64,000 nt of DNA from Tenacibaculum sp. 190130A14a (GTDB taxonomy: Bacteria > Bacteroidota > Bacteroidia > Flavobacteriales > Flavobacteriaceae), in the NCBI RefSeq assembly GCF_964048965.1, contig NZ_OZ040189.1, positions 3,290,501-3,354,500 on the forward strand, in the 5' to 3' direction. Positions within the stretch are counted from its first letter, which is position 1, and each line of letters starts with the position of its first letter. This document shows positions 37,714-46,577 of the stretch, in pieces. The notes beneath the pieces were generated by a model that made no database searches, was not told the DNA's origin, and was given only the letters and a program-made list of their open reading frames with translations. Both the position numbers and the translations under genes were made by a program.

Positions 37714-38856
37714 ATGTTTGTATTAGTATCTAATTATATTACAGCAATTGTTTGTTTGGTTACAGCTTTTGTAATTCAACGAATATATGTGAAAGAAAAA
37801 AATAGAAGTACCGATACTAAATCGGTCGAAGGAATTCAGTGGTTTTCTTTAGCTATTTTTTCTTGGGGATTGGGTGCTTTTATAAATATTCTTCTAATAT
37901 CTGTTATTGGTATTCAAAGCCAACACAAAATCATTGTTAGCTTAGGAGTGCTGTTTTCATTACTCAATTCTGTCTTTATTTTAATGTCCATTCCTTCTAT
38001 AAAACATTATGAAAAAAGAAACTTGGTTATTAGAATTATTGAGCGATTTTCTAACAAAGAAGTATTTGTAATTTTTGGAGGAATTCTCTTCATGATTGCT
38101 TCAGTTTTTTTAATTTCATTTTACAGTGGATATCAAGAGAACTCAAGTAACAATGTTATTTGGTTAATAGACATTCCTTTTTCTCTTGTAGTAGCTTTTG
38201 CTTTATTACAAGAGCTAAACAAAGCTTTTAAAAATAGAGGCATGCAGTTTATGTACCTCCCTACCTTTGCCCTATTTGTTTTAATAGTAATAGCAGTTAC
38301 ACATCGAATTATTCCTACAGAAAATTTACCTAATTGGATCAACCTAAATACATGGGATATACTTGGAATAGTGACAGCACTTTCATTTAAATTTCTTTTT
38401 ATTCTGTTATTTACAATTTTGTTATACAGCTGGAAATTGTTAGCAGAAAAAGAAGAACAACAATCTGAATTCATCAAAATAAAAGAGCGAAAAGATAAGC
38501 TAGAAAAAGACAAAGAAACTTTGTTAATAGCCAACGAAAGTCACTTAGATACGATTAAACATTTAAAATCAGAAATTCAACAACAGAAAAAGAAATATAA
38601 AAAACTTAAAAAATCTTCAAAAGTTGAATTATCAGATCGTCAAAAAGAAGTTCTGGCAAACCTTGGTATTTGTGGCGCTAAAAAATCCTACACTGAAATT
38701 GCCGAAGCAATGAATATTAGTGTAGACGGATTTCAGGCACACATTTATCAAATTAAAAAAGTATTAAACATTTCTGGTTCTGGTGGTAAGAAACAATTAA
38801 TCACCTATGCCATCAACAACGACTTACTAAAATTTGCTACCATTCAATGTGATTAA
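37714..38856 (+). CDS. Membrane-anchored LuxR-type transcriptional regulator
   Basis: 380 residues. About 1-245 contain seven hydrophobic segments. A charged coiled coil (about 248-305, rich in KEK/LEKDK) connects to a C-terminal LuxR/GerE-like helix-turn-helix (about 308-370: LSDRQKEVLANL, YTEIAEAMNISVDGFQAHIYQIKKVL). The design is a one-component membrane sensor. It follows the barrel gene by 29 bases on the same strand. The signal and target genes are unknown. Confidence 0.85.
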   Translation: MFVLVSNYITAIVCLVTAFVIQRIYVKEKNRSTDTKSVEGIQWFSLAIFSWGLGAFINILLISVIGIQSQHKIIVSLGVLFSLLNSVFILMSIPSIKHYEKRNLVIRIIERFSNKEVFVIFGGILFMIASVFLISFYSGYQENSSNNVIWLIDIPFSLVVAFALLQELNKAFKNRGMQFMYLPTFALFVLIVIAVTHRIIPTENLPNWINLNTWDILGIVTALSFKFLFILLFTILLYSWKLLAEKEEQQSEFIKIKERKDKLEKDKETLLIANESHLDTIKHLKSEIQQQKKKYKKLKKSSKVELSDRQKEVLANLGICGAKKSYTEIAEAMNISVDGFQAHIYQIKKVLNISGSGGKKQLITYAINNDLLKFATIQCD

Positions 38857-38973
38857 ACGATATACTTAACCATATACTTAATTACAAAAATTAAAAAAAA
38901 TCATCACTACGTAACCTTTCATTTACAATTGATTGTAAGCAATTTAGCATCCATCAATTTTAAAAATTAAATA

Positions 38974-40527
38974 ATGAAACGGTTCATCTCATTCTTTATC
39001 GTTTTCTTGTCATTTTCAATTAATGCACAAGAAAATCAACAAACAGTAGATCAAAAAATCAATCAATCCTTTCACAATGCTACTAGTTGGTTTACCGATA
39101 CCATCTTATATCAAATTCCAATTACCGATAACATTTCAATTCCTTGGGTACTTATTATTCTTGTAGGTGGCGCAACCTATTTCTCTATCTATTTTAAAGG
39201 AATCAATTTCAGTGGATTTACAACAGCCATTAATGTAGTACGAGGTAAATACGATGCTATAGACAAACCTGAAAACAAAAGTGATATTCCTGAAACTATT
39301 AAAATTGAAGGAGAAGGAGAAGTTTCGCACTTCCAAGCATTAACCGCTGCCCTTTCCGCTACTGTTGGATTAGGAAACATTGCTGGTGTTGCTATTGCAT
39401 TGTCTATTGGCGGTGCTGGTGCTACCTTTTGGATGATTGTTGTAGGACTTTTAGGTATGGCCTCAAAATTTGTTGAATGTACTTTAGGAGTTAAATACCG
39501 AGAAATTGAAGCAGACGGAACCGTTTTTGGCGGACCTATGTACTATTTAAAAAATGGATTAAAAGAAATTGGATTCAGTAAGATTGGAAAAGGACTTTCT
39601 ATACTATTTGCCATCATGTGTGTTGGAGGATCATTTGGAGGAGGTAATATGTTTCAAGTAAACCAAGCCTTTAAACTATTTGAATATGTAACAGGTGGTG
39701 AACAAAGTTTTATTTATGGAAAGGGATGGTTATTTGGACTTATCATGGCAATTTTTGCTGGTATTGTAATTATTGGAGGAATTAAAAAAATAGCCAAAGT
39801 AACTGATAAAGTAGTTCCTATAATGGTAGTCGTTTACATACTTGCTGTTGTTACCATTCTTGTAATGAATTATACCCAAATACCCAATGCAATCAACGAA
39901 ATTATACAAGGTGCATTTAACCCTACGGGAATTGCAGGAGGAATTATTGGTGTAATGATTCAAGGATTTCGAAGAGGAGCATTTTCTAATGAAGCTGGTA
40001 TCGGTTCTTCATCAATTGCCCATGCTGCTGTAAAAACAAATTATGCCGCAAGTGAAGGATTAGTGGCATTACTTGAACCTTTTATCGATACTGTAGTTGT
40101 TTGTACCATGACTGCATTAGCTTTAATTATTACAGGACAAATAACTGCTGGTAATGAAGTCTCTTTTGAACAAGGAGCCATTTTAACCTCAAAAGCCTTA
40201 GAAAGTGGTATTTCTTGGTTTCCTTACGTACTTACAATTGCCGTTATTTTATTTGCTTTTTCATCAATGATATCATGGTCCTATTATGGTTATCAGGCAT
40301 GGTCATACCTTTTTGGAAGAGAAAAAAGAACTGGAAATATTTATAAAATCATCTTTTGCGTATTTACCGTTATTGGAGCTGCTGCCACATTAAATGCAGT
40401 AATCGACTTTTCAGATGCTATGGTATTTTCAATGATGGTCCCAAATATGATAGGATTAATTCTATTAGCACCTAAAGTAATTCAAGAATTAAAAAGATAT
40501 AAAACTGCCATTCATAAAAATTCTTAA
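38974..40527 (+). CDS. Alanine/sodium symporter family protein (AGCS)
   Basis: 517 residues with about eleven TM segments. Family blocks: GEVSHFQALTAALSATVGLGNIAGVA, PMYYLKNG, RRGAFSNEAGIGSSSIAHAA, split here by helices, and the C-terminal SWSYYGYQAWSYLFG. AGCS proteins import alanine or glycine with Na+. The first 60 residues, with a signal-like hydrophobic run ending INAQ, are longer than in the proteobacterial proteins, as often in Bacteroidota members. Substrate is inferred from family. Confidence 0.93.
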   Translation: MKRFISFFIVFLSFSINAQENQQTVDQKINQSFHNATSWFTDTILYQIPITDNISIPWVLIILVGGATYFSIYFKGINFSGFTTAINVVRGKYDAIDKPENKSDIPETIKIEGEGEVSHFQALTAALSATVGLGNIAGVAIALSIGGAGATFWMIVVGLLGMASKFVECTLGVKYREIEADGTVFGGPMYYLKNGLKEIGFSKIGKGLSILFAIMCVGGSFGGGNMFQVNQAFKLFEYVTGGEQSFIYGKGWLFGLIMAIFAGIVIIGGIKKIAKVTDKVVPIMVVVYILAVVTILVMNYTQIPNAINEIIQGAFNPTGIAGGIIGVMIQGFRRGAFSNEAGIGSSSIAHAAVKTNYAASEGLVALLEPFIDTVVVCTMTALALIITGQITAGNEVSFEQGAILTSKALESGISWFPYVLTIAVILFAFSSMISWSYYGYQAWSYLFGREKRTGNIYKIIFCVFTVIGAAATLNAVIDFSDAMVFSMMVPNMIGLILLAPKVIQELKRYKTAIHKNS

Positions 40528-40565
40528 TTCTATTTTGTAGTTTTATATCCAAATAAATTTCTGTA

Positions 40566-41999
40566 ATGAAAAAAACACTTGCATTTATATGTCTTAGTTT
40601 TCTTATGTTTTCTTGTAAAACAGAACAAAAGGGAACTTCAAAAACTCCTATTTCTAATACTGAATACCAACAAGACTCAGTACAAATAAAGGAAATTTTC
40701 AATACCGCTTTAACCCAAGGAAAATCCTATGAATGGTTAAGAGACTTAACACAAAACATTGGTAGTCGATTATCTGGTTCTGAAGGTGCTGCTAAATCAG
40801 TTATTTGGGGAGAACAATTAATGAAAGATGTGGGACTAGATTCTGTTTGGTTACAACCTGTAATGGTTCCGCATTGGGTACGTGGAGAAAAGGAAGTTGC
40901 TAATTACGAATTTAATGGAGAAAAAATCAATGTTCCTATTTGTGCTTTAGGAGGTTCTATAGCAACTCCTTCTAATGGTATTACTGCTGAAATTATTGAA
41001 GTAAAAAGTTTGGATGAAGCTAAAAGTCTAGGAGAAAAAGCAAAAGGTAAAATCGTATTCTTTAACGGTGCTTTTGACAATACATTAATCAACACCTTTA
41101 GAGCTTATGGCGGTTGTGTTGGACAACGTTTTGCAGGAGCTGCAACGGTTGGTAAGTTTGGAGCAAAAGGTGTCATTGTTCGTTCTATGACCAATGGTCT
41201 TGATGATTATCCGCATACAGGTTCTATGGGATATGGAGAAATTCCAAAATCAGAATACATTCCTGCAGCAGCAATTAGCTCAAGAGCTGCAGAAAACTTA
41301 AGCAAGCACTTAAAGGAAAACCCAACATTAAAATTCTATTTTAAACAAAGTTGTGAAACCTTACCAGATGCTCCTTCTCATAATGTCGTAGGAGAAATTA
41401 AAGGAAGTATCAATCCAGATAAAATTATGGTGATTGGTGGTCATTTAGATTCTTGGGATCTAGGTGATGGAGCGCATGACGATGGTACTGGAATTGTACA
41501 ATCATTAGAAGTAGCCTATTTATTAAAGAAAAATAACATTCAACCTAAAAATACTATTCGTATTGTATTTTTTATGAATGAAGAAAACGGATTAAGAGGA
41601 GCAACGGAATATGCTCGATTGGCAAAGGAAAATGGCGAGTTACACATTGGTGCACTTGAATCTGATGCTGGAGGACATACACCTAGAGGATTTTCTATTG
41701 ATGCAAATGAAAAAAACAGAACTCTTTTACAAAGTTGGAGAAAATTGTTAGCACCGTATGGTTTACATGATATTACAGCTGGAGGTAGTGGTGCAGACAT
41801 AGGTCCATTAAAAGATGATCATGTTACTTTAGTAGGATACCGACCAGACTCTCAACGCTATTTTGATTACCATCATGCCGCAACTGATACTTTTGACAAA
41901 GTAAACAAAAGAGAGTTAGAATTAGGAAGTGCTTCAATGGCTAGTATCGTGTATTTAATGGATAAATACCTATACAATAACGAAACTTTAAAGCCTTAA
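40566..41999 (+). CDS. M28 family zinc peptidase lipoprotein
   Basis: 477 residues with a lipoprotein signal (SFLMFSCKTE, Cys17). A protease-associated segment (about 130-230) is inserted in a zinc peptidase domain with GGHLDSWDLGDGAHDDGTG (about 288-306), FMNEENGLRGA and ESDAGGHTPRG, giving the two-zinc His/Asp/Glu/Asp/His ligand set. Closest known group is carboxypeptidase Q-like M28. It probably trims peptides at the cell surface. Seven bases separate it from a small membrane protein gene. Confidence 0.93.
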   Translation: MKKTLAFICLSFLMFSCKTEQKGTSKTPISNTEYQQDSVQIKEIFNTALTQGKSYEWLRDLTQNIGSRLSGSEGAAKSVIWGEQLMKDVGLDSVWLQPVMVPHWVRGEKEVANYEFNGEKINVPICALGGSIATPSNGITAEIIEVKSLDEAKSLGEKAKGKIVFFNGAFDNTLINTFRAYGGCVGQRFAGAATVGKFGAKGVIVRSMTNGLDDYPHTGSMGYGEIPKSEYIPAAAISSRAAENLSKHLKENPTLKFYFKQSCETLPDAPSHNVVGEIKGSINPDKIMVIGGHLDSWDLGDGAHDDGTGIVQSLEVAYLLKKNNIQPKNTIRIVFFMNEENGLRGATEYARLAKENGELHIGALESDAGGHTPRGFSIDANEKNRTLLQSWRKLLAPYGLHDITAGGSGADIGPLKDDHVTLVGYRPDSQRYFDYHHAATDTFDKVNKRELELGSASMASIVYLMDKYLYNNETLKP

Positions 42000-42006
42000 A
42001 AAGACA

Positions 42007-42234
42007 ATGAATAAAAGACTCAATGAAGAGTATTTCAAGACAAGAGCTAAACATAAAGTTGGGTATAAAAAGAGACCCTTAACTTTTAAAAAAACTCTTA
42101 TTAATTCAATTATTGTAATTGTTTTGATTTACCTCTCTAATCTTTTATTCAATTATTTTGCAAAAAGAATTGAACAAAACAAAAAGAATGATGCTCATAG
42201 TTCTTACATTGTGTATAGCAATGATAGACTATAA
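42007..42234 (+). CDS. Small single-TM protein
   Basis: 75 residues: a basic N-terminus (KTRAKHKVGYKKRP), one hydrophobic helix (about 30-50) and a polar tail. Seven bases after the peptidase gene, so probably co-transcribed. No family recognised. Confidence 0.6.
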   Translation: MNKRLNEEYFKTRAKHKVGYKKRPLTFKKTLINSIIVIVLIYLSNLLFNYFAKRIEQNKKNDAHSSYIVYSNDRL

Positions 42235-42288
42235 TTAATTAATTCATTCATTGCTCTAAATATTATTCCAGAAACATCATCTAACCAA

Positions 42289-43902
42289 ATGAAAAAAATA
42301 TTCATCTCCTTAGTTTCAATAGGTCTTTTATTCTCATGTAAACAACAAGAAAAAGCAGATCTTATTGTTATTAATGCCAATGCATACACCGTAAACAACA
42401 ACTTTGACAAAGCAGAAAGTTTTGCTGTTAAAGATGGTAAATTTATAGCAGTTGGTACGAATGAAGAAATTCAAAATAAATACGCTACTTTAAAAACGGT
42501 AGATGCCCAAAATAATGCTGTATATCCAGGATTTATTGATGGTCATTGTCATTTTTACGGATTGGGCTTACAACAACAAAAAGTAAACTTAGTAGGTACC
42601 AAAAGCTATGATGACGTGTTACAGCGTTTGGTAACTTTTCAAAAAGAAAAAAACACCACTTTTATTACAGGACGTGGATGGGATCAAAATGATTGGGAGG
42701 TAAAAGAATTTCCTACCAAAGAAAAATTAGACAGTGTCTTCCCTAATACCCCTGTAGCTATTCGTAGAATCGATGGACACGCCATGCTTGTAAATCAAAA
42801 AGCAATTGACTTAGCAGGAATTTCTACGGAATCAAAAATTGATGGTGGAGAATTTATTCAAAAAGATGGTAAACTAACAGGAGTTTTAATTGACAATGCA
42901 ATGAACTTCATCAAAGTACCTAAACCATCTAAAAGAGAACAAATTCAGGCATTAAAAGATGCTCAGAAAATATGTTTCGATTTAGGATTAACTACGGTTG
43001 ATGATGCTGGTTTAGACAAACAAGTTATTGAGTTAGTAGATAGCCTTCAACAAACAGGAGATTTAAAAATGCGTATCTACGCCATGATTTCCAACAATAA
43101 AGAAAACCTTGATTACTACTTAAACAAAGGAGTTATAAAAACCGATCGTTTGCATGTACGCTCTGTAAAAGTATATTCAGATGGAGCTTTAGGCTCACGT
43201 GGTGCTACTTTAAAAGATGAATATTCAGATAAAAAGGGACACTTTGGTGCATTGGTAAATTCTTATAATGATCTACAAAACTTAGCACAACGAATTGCAA
43301 ATTCAGAATATCAAATGAATACACATGCCATAGGTGATTCAGCAAATTATGTAATGCTAAAAACATATGACGAGGTCTTAAAAAACAAACAAGACCGTCG
43401 TTGGAGAATAGAACATGCACAAGTAGTAGATTTAAAAGACTTTCATTTCTTTAAAAATGTATTACCATCTATACAACCAACACATGCCACTTCAGATATG
43501 TATTGGGCAGAAGAACGCGTTGGAGCTGAAAGAATCAAAGGAGCTTATGCTTATAACGACTTACTTAAGCAATACGGAAAAGTTGCTTTAGGAACAGATT
43601 TCCCTATTGAACACGTAAGTCCTTTATATACTTTTTACGCAGCAAGTATCCGTAAAGATTTAAAAGGATATCCAGAAAATGGATACCAAATGAACAACGC
43701 CTTGTCTAGAGAGAATACCTTAAAGGGAATGACTATCTGGAATGCTTATGCCAATTTTGAAGAAACTGAAAAAGGAAGTATTGAAATTGGAAAAGTAGCT
43801 GATTTTATCATTTTAGAAAATGATATTATGACTGTTGATGAAAAAAAGATTCCACATACAAAGGTTTTAGAAACCTATGTTAATGGAGAAAAAGTTAACT
43901 AA
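42289..43902 (+). CDS. YtcJ-like amidohydrolase lipoprotein
   Basis: 537 residues with lipobox GLLFSCKQQ (Cys17). The amidohydrolase-3 pattern is clear: metal-binding GFIDGHCHFYG (about 79-89), RGWDQNDW, DGHAMLVN, SDGALGSRGA, a catalytic HAIGD block near 347 and GTDFPIEHVSPLY near 440, ending in ADFIILENDIM. The family hydrolyses amide or ester bonds; the natural substrate is not known. Lipidation places it in the periplasm or at the outer membrane. Confidence 0.9.
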   Translation: MKKIFISLVSIGLLFSCKQQEKADLIVINANAYTVNNNFDKAESFAVKDGKFIAVGTNEEIQNKYATLKTVDAQNNAVYPGFIDGHCHFYGLGLQQQKVNLVGTKSYDDVLQRLVTFQKEKNTTFITGRGWDQNDWEVKEFPTKEKLDSVFPNTPVAIRRIDGHAMLVNQKAIDLAGISTESKIDGGEFIQKDGKLTGVLIDNAMNFIKVPKPSKREQIQALKDAQKICFDLGLTTVDDAGLDKQVIELVDSLQQTGDLKMRIYAMISNNKENLDYYLNKGVIKTDRLHVRSVKVYSDGALGSRGATLKDEYSDKKGHFGALVNSYNDLQNLAQRIANSEYQMNTHAIGDSANYVMLKTYDEVLKNKQDRRWRIEHAQVVDLKDFHFFKNVLPSIQPTHATSDMYWAEERVGAERIKGAYAYNDLLKQYGKVALGTDFPIEHVSPLYTFYAASIRKDLKGYPENGYQMNNALSRENTLKGMTIWNAYANFEETEKGSIEIGKVADFIILENDIMTVDEKKIPHTKVLETYVNGEKVN

Positions 43903-43947
43903 CTACATGCATCTTTTTTGCTTTTTTGATGTCTGATTATAAAAATC

Positions 43948-44289
43948 ATGACACAACAATTACGAAAACAAGCATTTAAAGAACAACTAGATTTAGGTAA
44001 AATGGCACTTAAAAACAAACGTTTTAAAGTGTCATTTTATCATTTTGAAAACGCTCATATTCTTGGGCAAAAACATTGGTACCGACATACAGTTTCTCAT
44101 TACTGGATGCTACTACACGGAATTCGATCAAAAAACTTCAAAGAGATTCTAGGGCAAATTACTAGAATTTTAGCTTCCTTAATCTTCACTAACATCTGGG
44201 TACCAAAAGGAAATACTGGCGGTGCTAACATTTCTCCTATCAAACCAATTCCCATTCGAAAAGAACTTCAAAAATATTTTTCAAGTTAA
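43948..44289 (+). CDS. DUF3703 family protein
   Basis: 113 residues, soluble. The block FHFENAHILGQ-like (FYHFENAHILGQKHWYRHTVSHYWML split by helices) and the C-terminal WVPKGNTGGANISPIKP are diagnostic of DUF3703. Members often lie next to metal-resistance or metal-handling genes; here the next genes are a Cys-rich metallothionein-like peptide and SigZ. Several His residues could bind metal, but that is inference. Confidence 0.85.
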   Translation: MTQQLRKQAFKEQLDLGKMALKNKRFKVSFYHFENAHILGQKHWYRHTVSHYWMLLHGIRSKNFKEILGQITRILASLIFTNIWVPKGNTGGANISPIKPIPIRKELQKYFSS

Positions 44290-44322
44290 ATGCATCTTTT
44301 TACAAAGAACTAAGTCTACTAT

Positions 44323-44451
44323 ATGAAACTTTTAAACAATAATATCATGATATATAAAAATCAATGTACTTGTAACTGTGAAGGATGTAAAAATGGAAAC
44401 TGCAACAGTTGTACTTGTGAAAACTGTACATGCAACAATTGCAATTGTTAA
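44323..44451 (+). CDS. Cys-rich metallothionein-like peptide (42 aa)
   Basis: A small frame missed by length filters. From ATG 44323 (or in-frame ATG 44347) it encodes 42 (or 34) residues with eleven Cys in the last 28, arranged as repeated C-T-C, C-N-C and N-x-x-C units (QCTCNCEGCKNGNC, then NSCTCENCTCNNCNC). No aromatic residue follows Tyr11. Such density is typical of metallothioneins and other soft-metal-binding peptides. It lies between DUF3703 and SigZ on the same strand and is followed by a good terminator. Metal binding is an inference from composition. Confidence 0.75.
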   Translation: MKLLNNNIMIYKNQCTCNCEGCKNGNCNSCTCENCTCNNCNC

Positions 44452-44474
44452 TGAATTCATTTGTTAACTACTCG

Positions 44475-44496
44475 TTCAATTCAAATTAGAATTGAA
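44475..44496. other. Short hairpin after the Cys-rich peptide gene
   Basis: TTCAATTC/GAATTGAA with a 6-base loop, just before the main terminator; possibly a 3' stabilising hairpin. Confidence 0.4.
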
Positions 44497-44502
44497 TAAC
44501 AG

Positions 44503-44542
44503 AAAATGTATCGAGGTACCTATGCTTCGATACATTTTTAAA
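44503..44542 (+). terminator. Terminator after the Cys-rich peptide gene
   Basis: Stem AAAATGTATCGA/TCGATACATTTT with a 12-base loop, then T. It supports a real short transcript ending here, 52 bases past the peptide stop. Confidence 0.82.
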
Positions 44543-44577
44543 ACCACTCAATAAAACATTTTTTGTAAATTTATAAT

Positions 44578-45117
44578 ATGACTACACAACAGGTTTGGAC
44601 AAAATATGCAGATGATATCAGATACTTTATATTAAGTAAAGTGAAGGATAAAGATCTTACCGAAGATGTGTTACAGGATACTTTTATAAAAGTACACACT
44701 AAGCTTCATACTCTTAAGGATATTACCAAACTAAAACCATGGATTTTCACCATTGCTCGAAATTCTGTCATAGATTATTTTAAAAGTACTAATCAAACTT
44801 TTGAATTGGCCAATTTCGAAACGGAGACAAAAATAGAAGCACATAAGCACACCGAACAAGATTGTTTACGAGGTATTTTAGAAAGTCTTCCTAAAAAATA
44901 TAGAGACCCTCTATTTCTCTCAGATATTAAAGGTTTAAAACAACAAGAAGTAGCCCAACAACTCAACCAAAGTTTATCCACTACAAAATCGCAAATACAA
45001 CGTGCTCGTAAATTAATTGCCAAAGGCTTTATGGACTGTTGTGGATTTGTATTAAACGAAGAAGGAAAACTGGTAGGAGAAATTCAGGATAAAGACGATT
45101 GCAAAGTTTGTAATTAA
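44578..45117 (+). CDS. sigZ: RNA polymerase sigma factor SigZ
   Basis: 179 residues. Region 2: LTEDVLQDTFIKVHTKLHTL and KPWIFTIARNSVIDYFK (about 27-65); region 4: LPKKYRDPLFLSDIKGLKQQEVAQQL (about 103-130). A distinctive C-terminal extension (GFMDCCGFVLNEEGKLVG, then DDCKVCN) carries four Cys and is typical of SigZ. These Cys could sense redox state or metal. No anti-sigma gene is adjacent. The Cys-rich peptide and DUF3703 genes immediately upstream are candidate targets. Confidence 0.92.
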   Translation: MTTQQVWTKYADDIRYFILSKVKDKDLTEDVLQDTFIKVHTKLHTLKDITKLKPWIFTIARNSVIDYFKSTNQTFELANFETETKIEAHKHTEQDCLRGILESLPKKYRDPLFLSDIKGLKQQEVAQQLNQSLSTTKSQIQRARKLIAKGFMDCCGFVLNEEGKLVGEIQDKDDCKVCN

Positions 45118-45138
45118 TTCTTTTTTCAAGTATGTTTG
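45108..45138 (+). promoter_or_regulatory. Promoter of the DUF4231-like gene
   Basis: TTG at 45108-45110, 20-base spacer, TATGTTTG at 45131-45138: full match to the consensus, 18 bases before the ATG. The -33 TTG lies within the sigZ coding end. Confidence 0.65.
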
Positions 45139-45148
45139 AAAAAGAATT
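45116..45148. other. Imperfect hairpin overlapping a promoter
   Basis: AATTCTTTTTTCAA and TTGAAAAAGAATT pair with one bulge around a short loop that contains the -7 element of the following gene. It follows the sigZ stop directly but lacks a downstream T run, so it could be an operator rather than a terminator. Confidence 0.45.
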
Positions 45149-45156
45149 AACTAACT

Positions 45157-45609
45157 ATGGAAAACACCCCCACTCGTTTTGATATTTTACAAGCTGAAAT
45201 TTCAAAAATGATTGAACTTACTTCTTATCGAACTAAGAACAACAAAAAGAAATCATTCCGAATTTACATTAGTATTGCCATCTCATCGGCGTTAATCACT
45301 TTTTTGGTAGCTGTAGGAGATGATTTCCCTAATTTTAAAACCACTATAAAAATTCTAACACTTTTTTTTAGTGCTTTAAGTACCATCTTTGCCGCATGGG
45401 ACGGGTTTTATAGTTATAAAGAATTATGGGTTATTTATGGAGATACACGAGACCGGTTAAAAGAACTAGAATTAAAAACAAAACTTGCTACCAAAGAAGA
45501 AAAAAACGATTCTGAATATATTTCTAAAATTCATACAGAATTTCAATCGATTGTTAACAAAGGCAAATACAAATGGAAAGAACTTCGTTTAGACGATAAT
45601 GGAAATTAA
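45157..45609 (+). CDS. DUF4231/SLATT-like two-TM protein
   Basis: 150 residues. An N-terminal amphipathic helix is followed by two TM segments (about 34-52 and 62-82) and a C-terminal helix. The layout with YRTKNNKKKSFRI before TM1, AAWDGFYSYKELW after TM2 and WVIYGDTRDRLKEL fits the DUF4231/SLATT family. SLATT proteins are predicted pore-forming effectors in nucleotide-signalling conflict systems. It has its own promoter and is followed at 51 bases by another promoter for DUF2188. Confidence 0.75.
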   Translation: MENTPTRFDILQAEISKMIELTSYRTKNNKKKSFRIYISIAISSALITFLVAVGDDFPNFKTTIKILTLFFSALSTIFAAWDGFYSYKELWVIYGDTRDRLKELELKTKLATKEEKNDSEYISKIHTEFQSIVNKGKYKWKELRLDDNGN

Positions 45610-45623
45610 ATTTGGAATAACAA

Positions 45624-45654
45624 TTGCAGTTAACTCGTTGATTTTGTATCTTTG
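45624..45654 (+). promoter_or_regulatory. Promoter of the DUF2188 operon
   Basis: TTG at 45624-45626, 20-base spacer, TATCTTTG at 45647-45654, then ATG 6 bases further: a full consensus match predicting a near-leaderless transcript. Confidence 0.7.
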
Positions 45655-45659
45655 ATATT

Positions 45660-45926
45660 ATGGTTACTGAAAAAGCAAATAACAGAAAAGAAGATTTAAG
45701 TACTAAATTCAGGGAAGCTGGTTCCACTGGAGAAAAACTACATGTAATGCCTCGTAGAGGACAGTGGGTAGTTTTTAAGGAAAGAACCGAAAAAGTTATT
45801 TCGCAACACTCTACAAGAAGAAGTGCCATATTAAAAGGAAAGAAAATTATTCAATTACAACATGCAGAAGCATTAGTAATACACAAAATTGACGGGTCTG
45901 TAGATAAGGTTCAATTTGCTGGATAA
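45660..45926 (+). CDS. DUF2188 domain protein
   Basis: 88 residues with a basic, disordered N-terminus. The DUF2188 pattern occupies 27-88: HVMPRRGQWVVFKERTEKV, STRRSAILKGKKIIQ, EALVIHKIDGSVD. Small DUF2188 proteins are often found next to toxin-like or defence genes. Five bases separate it from the next gene, so they form one transcript. Confidence 0.82.
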   Translation: MVTEKANNRKEDLSTKFREAGSTGEKLHVMPRRGQWVVFKERTEKVISQHSTRRSAILKGKKIIQLQHAEALVIHKIDGSVDKVQFAG

Positions 45927-45931
45927 TATTT

Positions 45932-46552
45932 ATGGCTTTCGAAAACAACCTCTTCATTAATTGTCCTTTCGATAACGAATACAAACCAATACTCAAAGCT
46001 GTAGTATTTAGTGCAGTATATTTAGGGCTAAACCCTTTGTTATCTGAAACTATAAACTCTGCAGAATCTAGGGTATCTGGAATTCAAAACTTGATTCTAC
46101 AAGCACAATATAGCATTCACGATTTGTCTCGAATGGAATCTACTCAAAAAAATCAATTAGCGCGATTTAATATGCCTTTTGAATTAGGAATGGATATAGG
46201 CTGTAAGGTTTTTGGAGAAGAAAAAATGCGTAATAAGTTCTTATTGATTTTAGATAAAGAACGTTATCGCTACCAACGAGCCATCTCAGATTTATCGGGG
46301 AATGATATTGAAATTCATAGAAACTCACCGGAAGCTGCTATTCGAAAACTTAGAAATTGGCTTCGTAAAATTAAAAACGAACAAATAGATAGTGCGAATA
46401 AAATTTGGCGTCTGTACAACGAATTCAATGGTGACTTCTATCAAATTGCTCATGAAAATGAACTTAACAAAGAAGATATTGAGGAGATGCCATGGGATGA
46501 ATACTGCTACTATATTAACCAATGGATCATTGGTCGAAGAAACCTTAATTAA
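45932..46552 (+). CDS. Uncharacterised conserved protein with FINCPFD / IHDLSR / NMPFELG motifs (Rossmann/TIR-like)
   Basis: 206 residues. Motifs: LFINCPFD at 7-14, Y17, ESRVSGI at 45-51, YSIHDLSRME at 60-69 and FNMPFELGMDIG at 79-90, then LLILDKERYRYQRAISDLSG and a C-terminal helical part. The order (strand with FxxCPFD, a helix, a strand ending in SIHDLSR, a helix with MPFELG) resembles nucleotide- or NAD-binding Rossmannoid domains of the TIR/SLOG/deoxyribosyltransferase kind. I know the family as widespread but uncharacterised. The Glu in PFELG could be catalytic, by analogy only. It is coupled to DUF2188, beside a SLATT-like gene and the NAD-metabolism region. Confidence 0.7.
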   Translation: MAFENNLFINCPFDNEYKPILKAVVFSAVYLGLNPLLSETINSAESRVSGIQNLILQAQYSIHDLSRMESTQKNQLARFNMPFELGMDIGCKVFGEEKMRNKFLLILDKERYRYQRAISDLSGNDIEIHRNSPEAAIRKLRNWLRKIKNEQIDSANKIWRLYNEFNGDFYQIAHENELNKEDIEEMPWDEYCYYINQWIIGRRNLN

Positions 46553-46577
46553 TTTATTCGAAAAAAGTAAACTTTAG

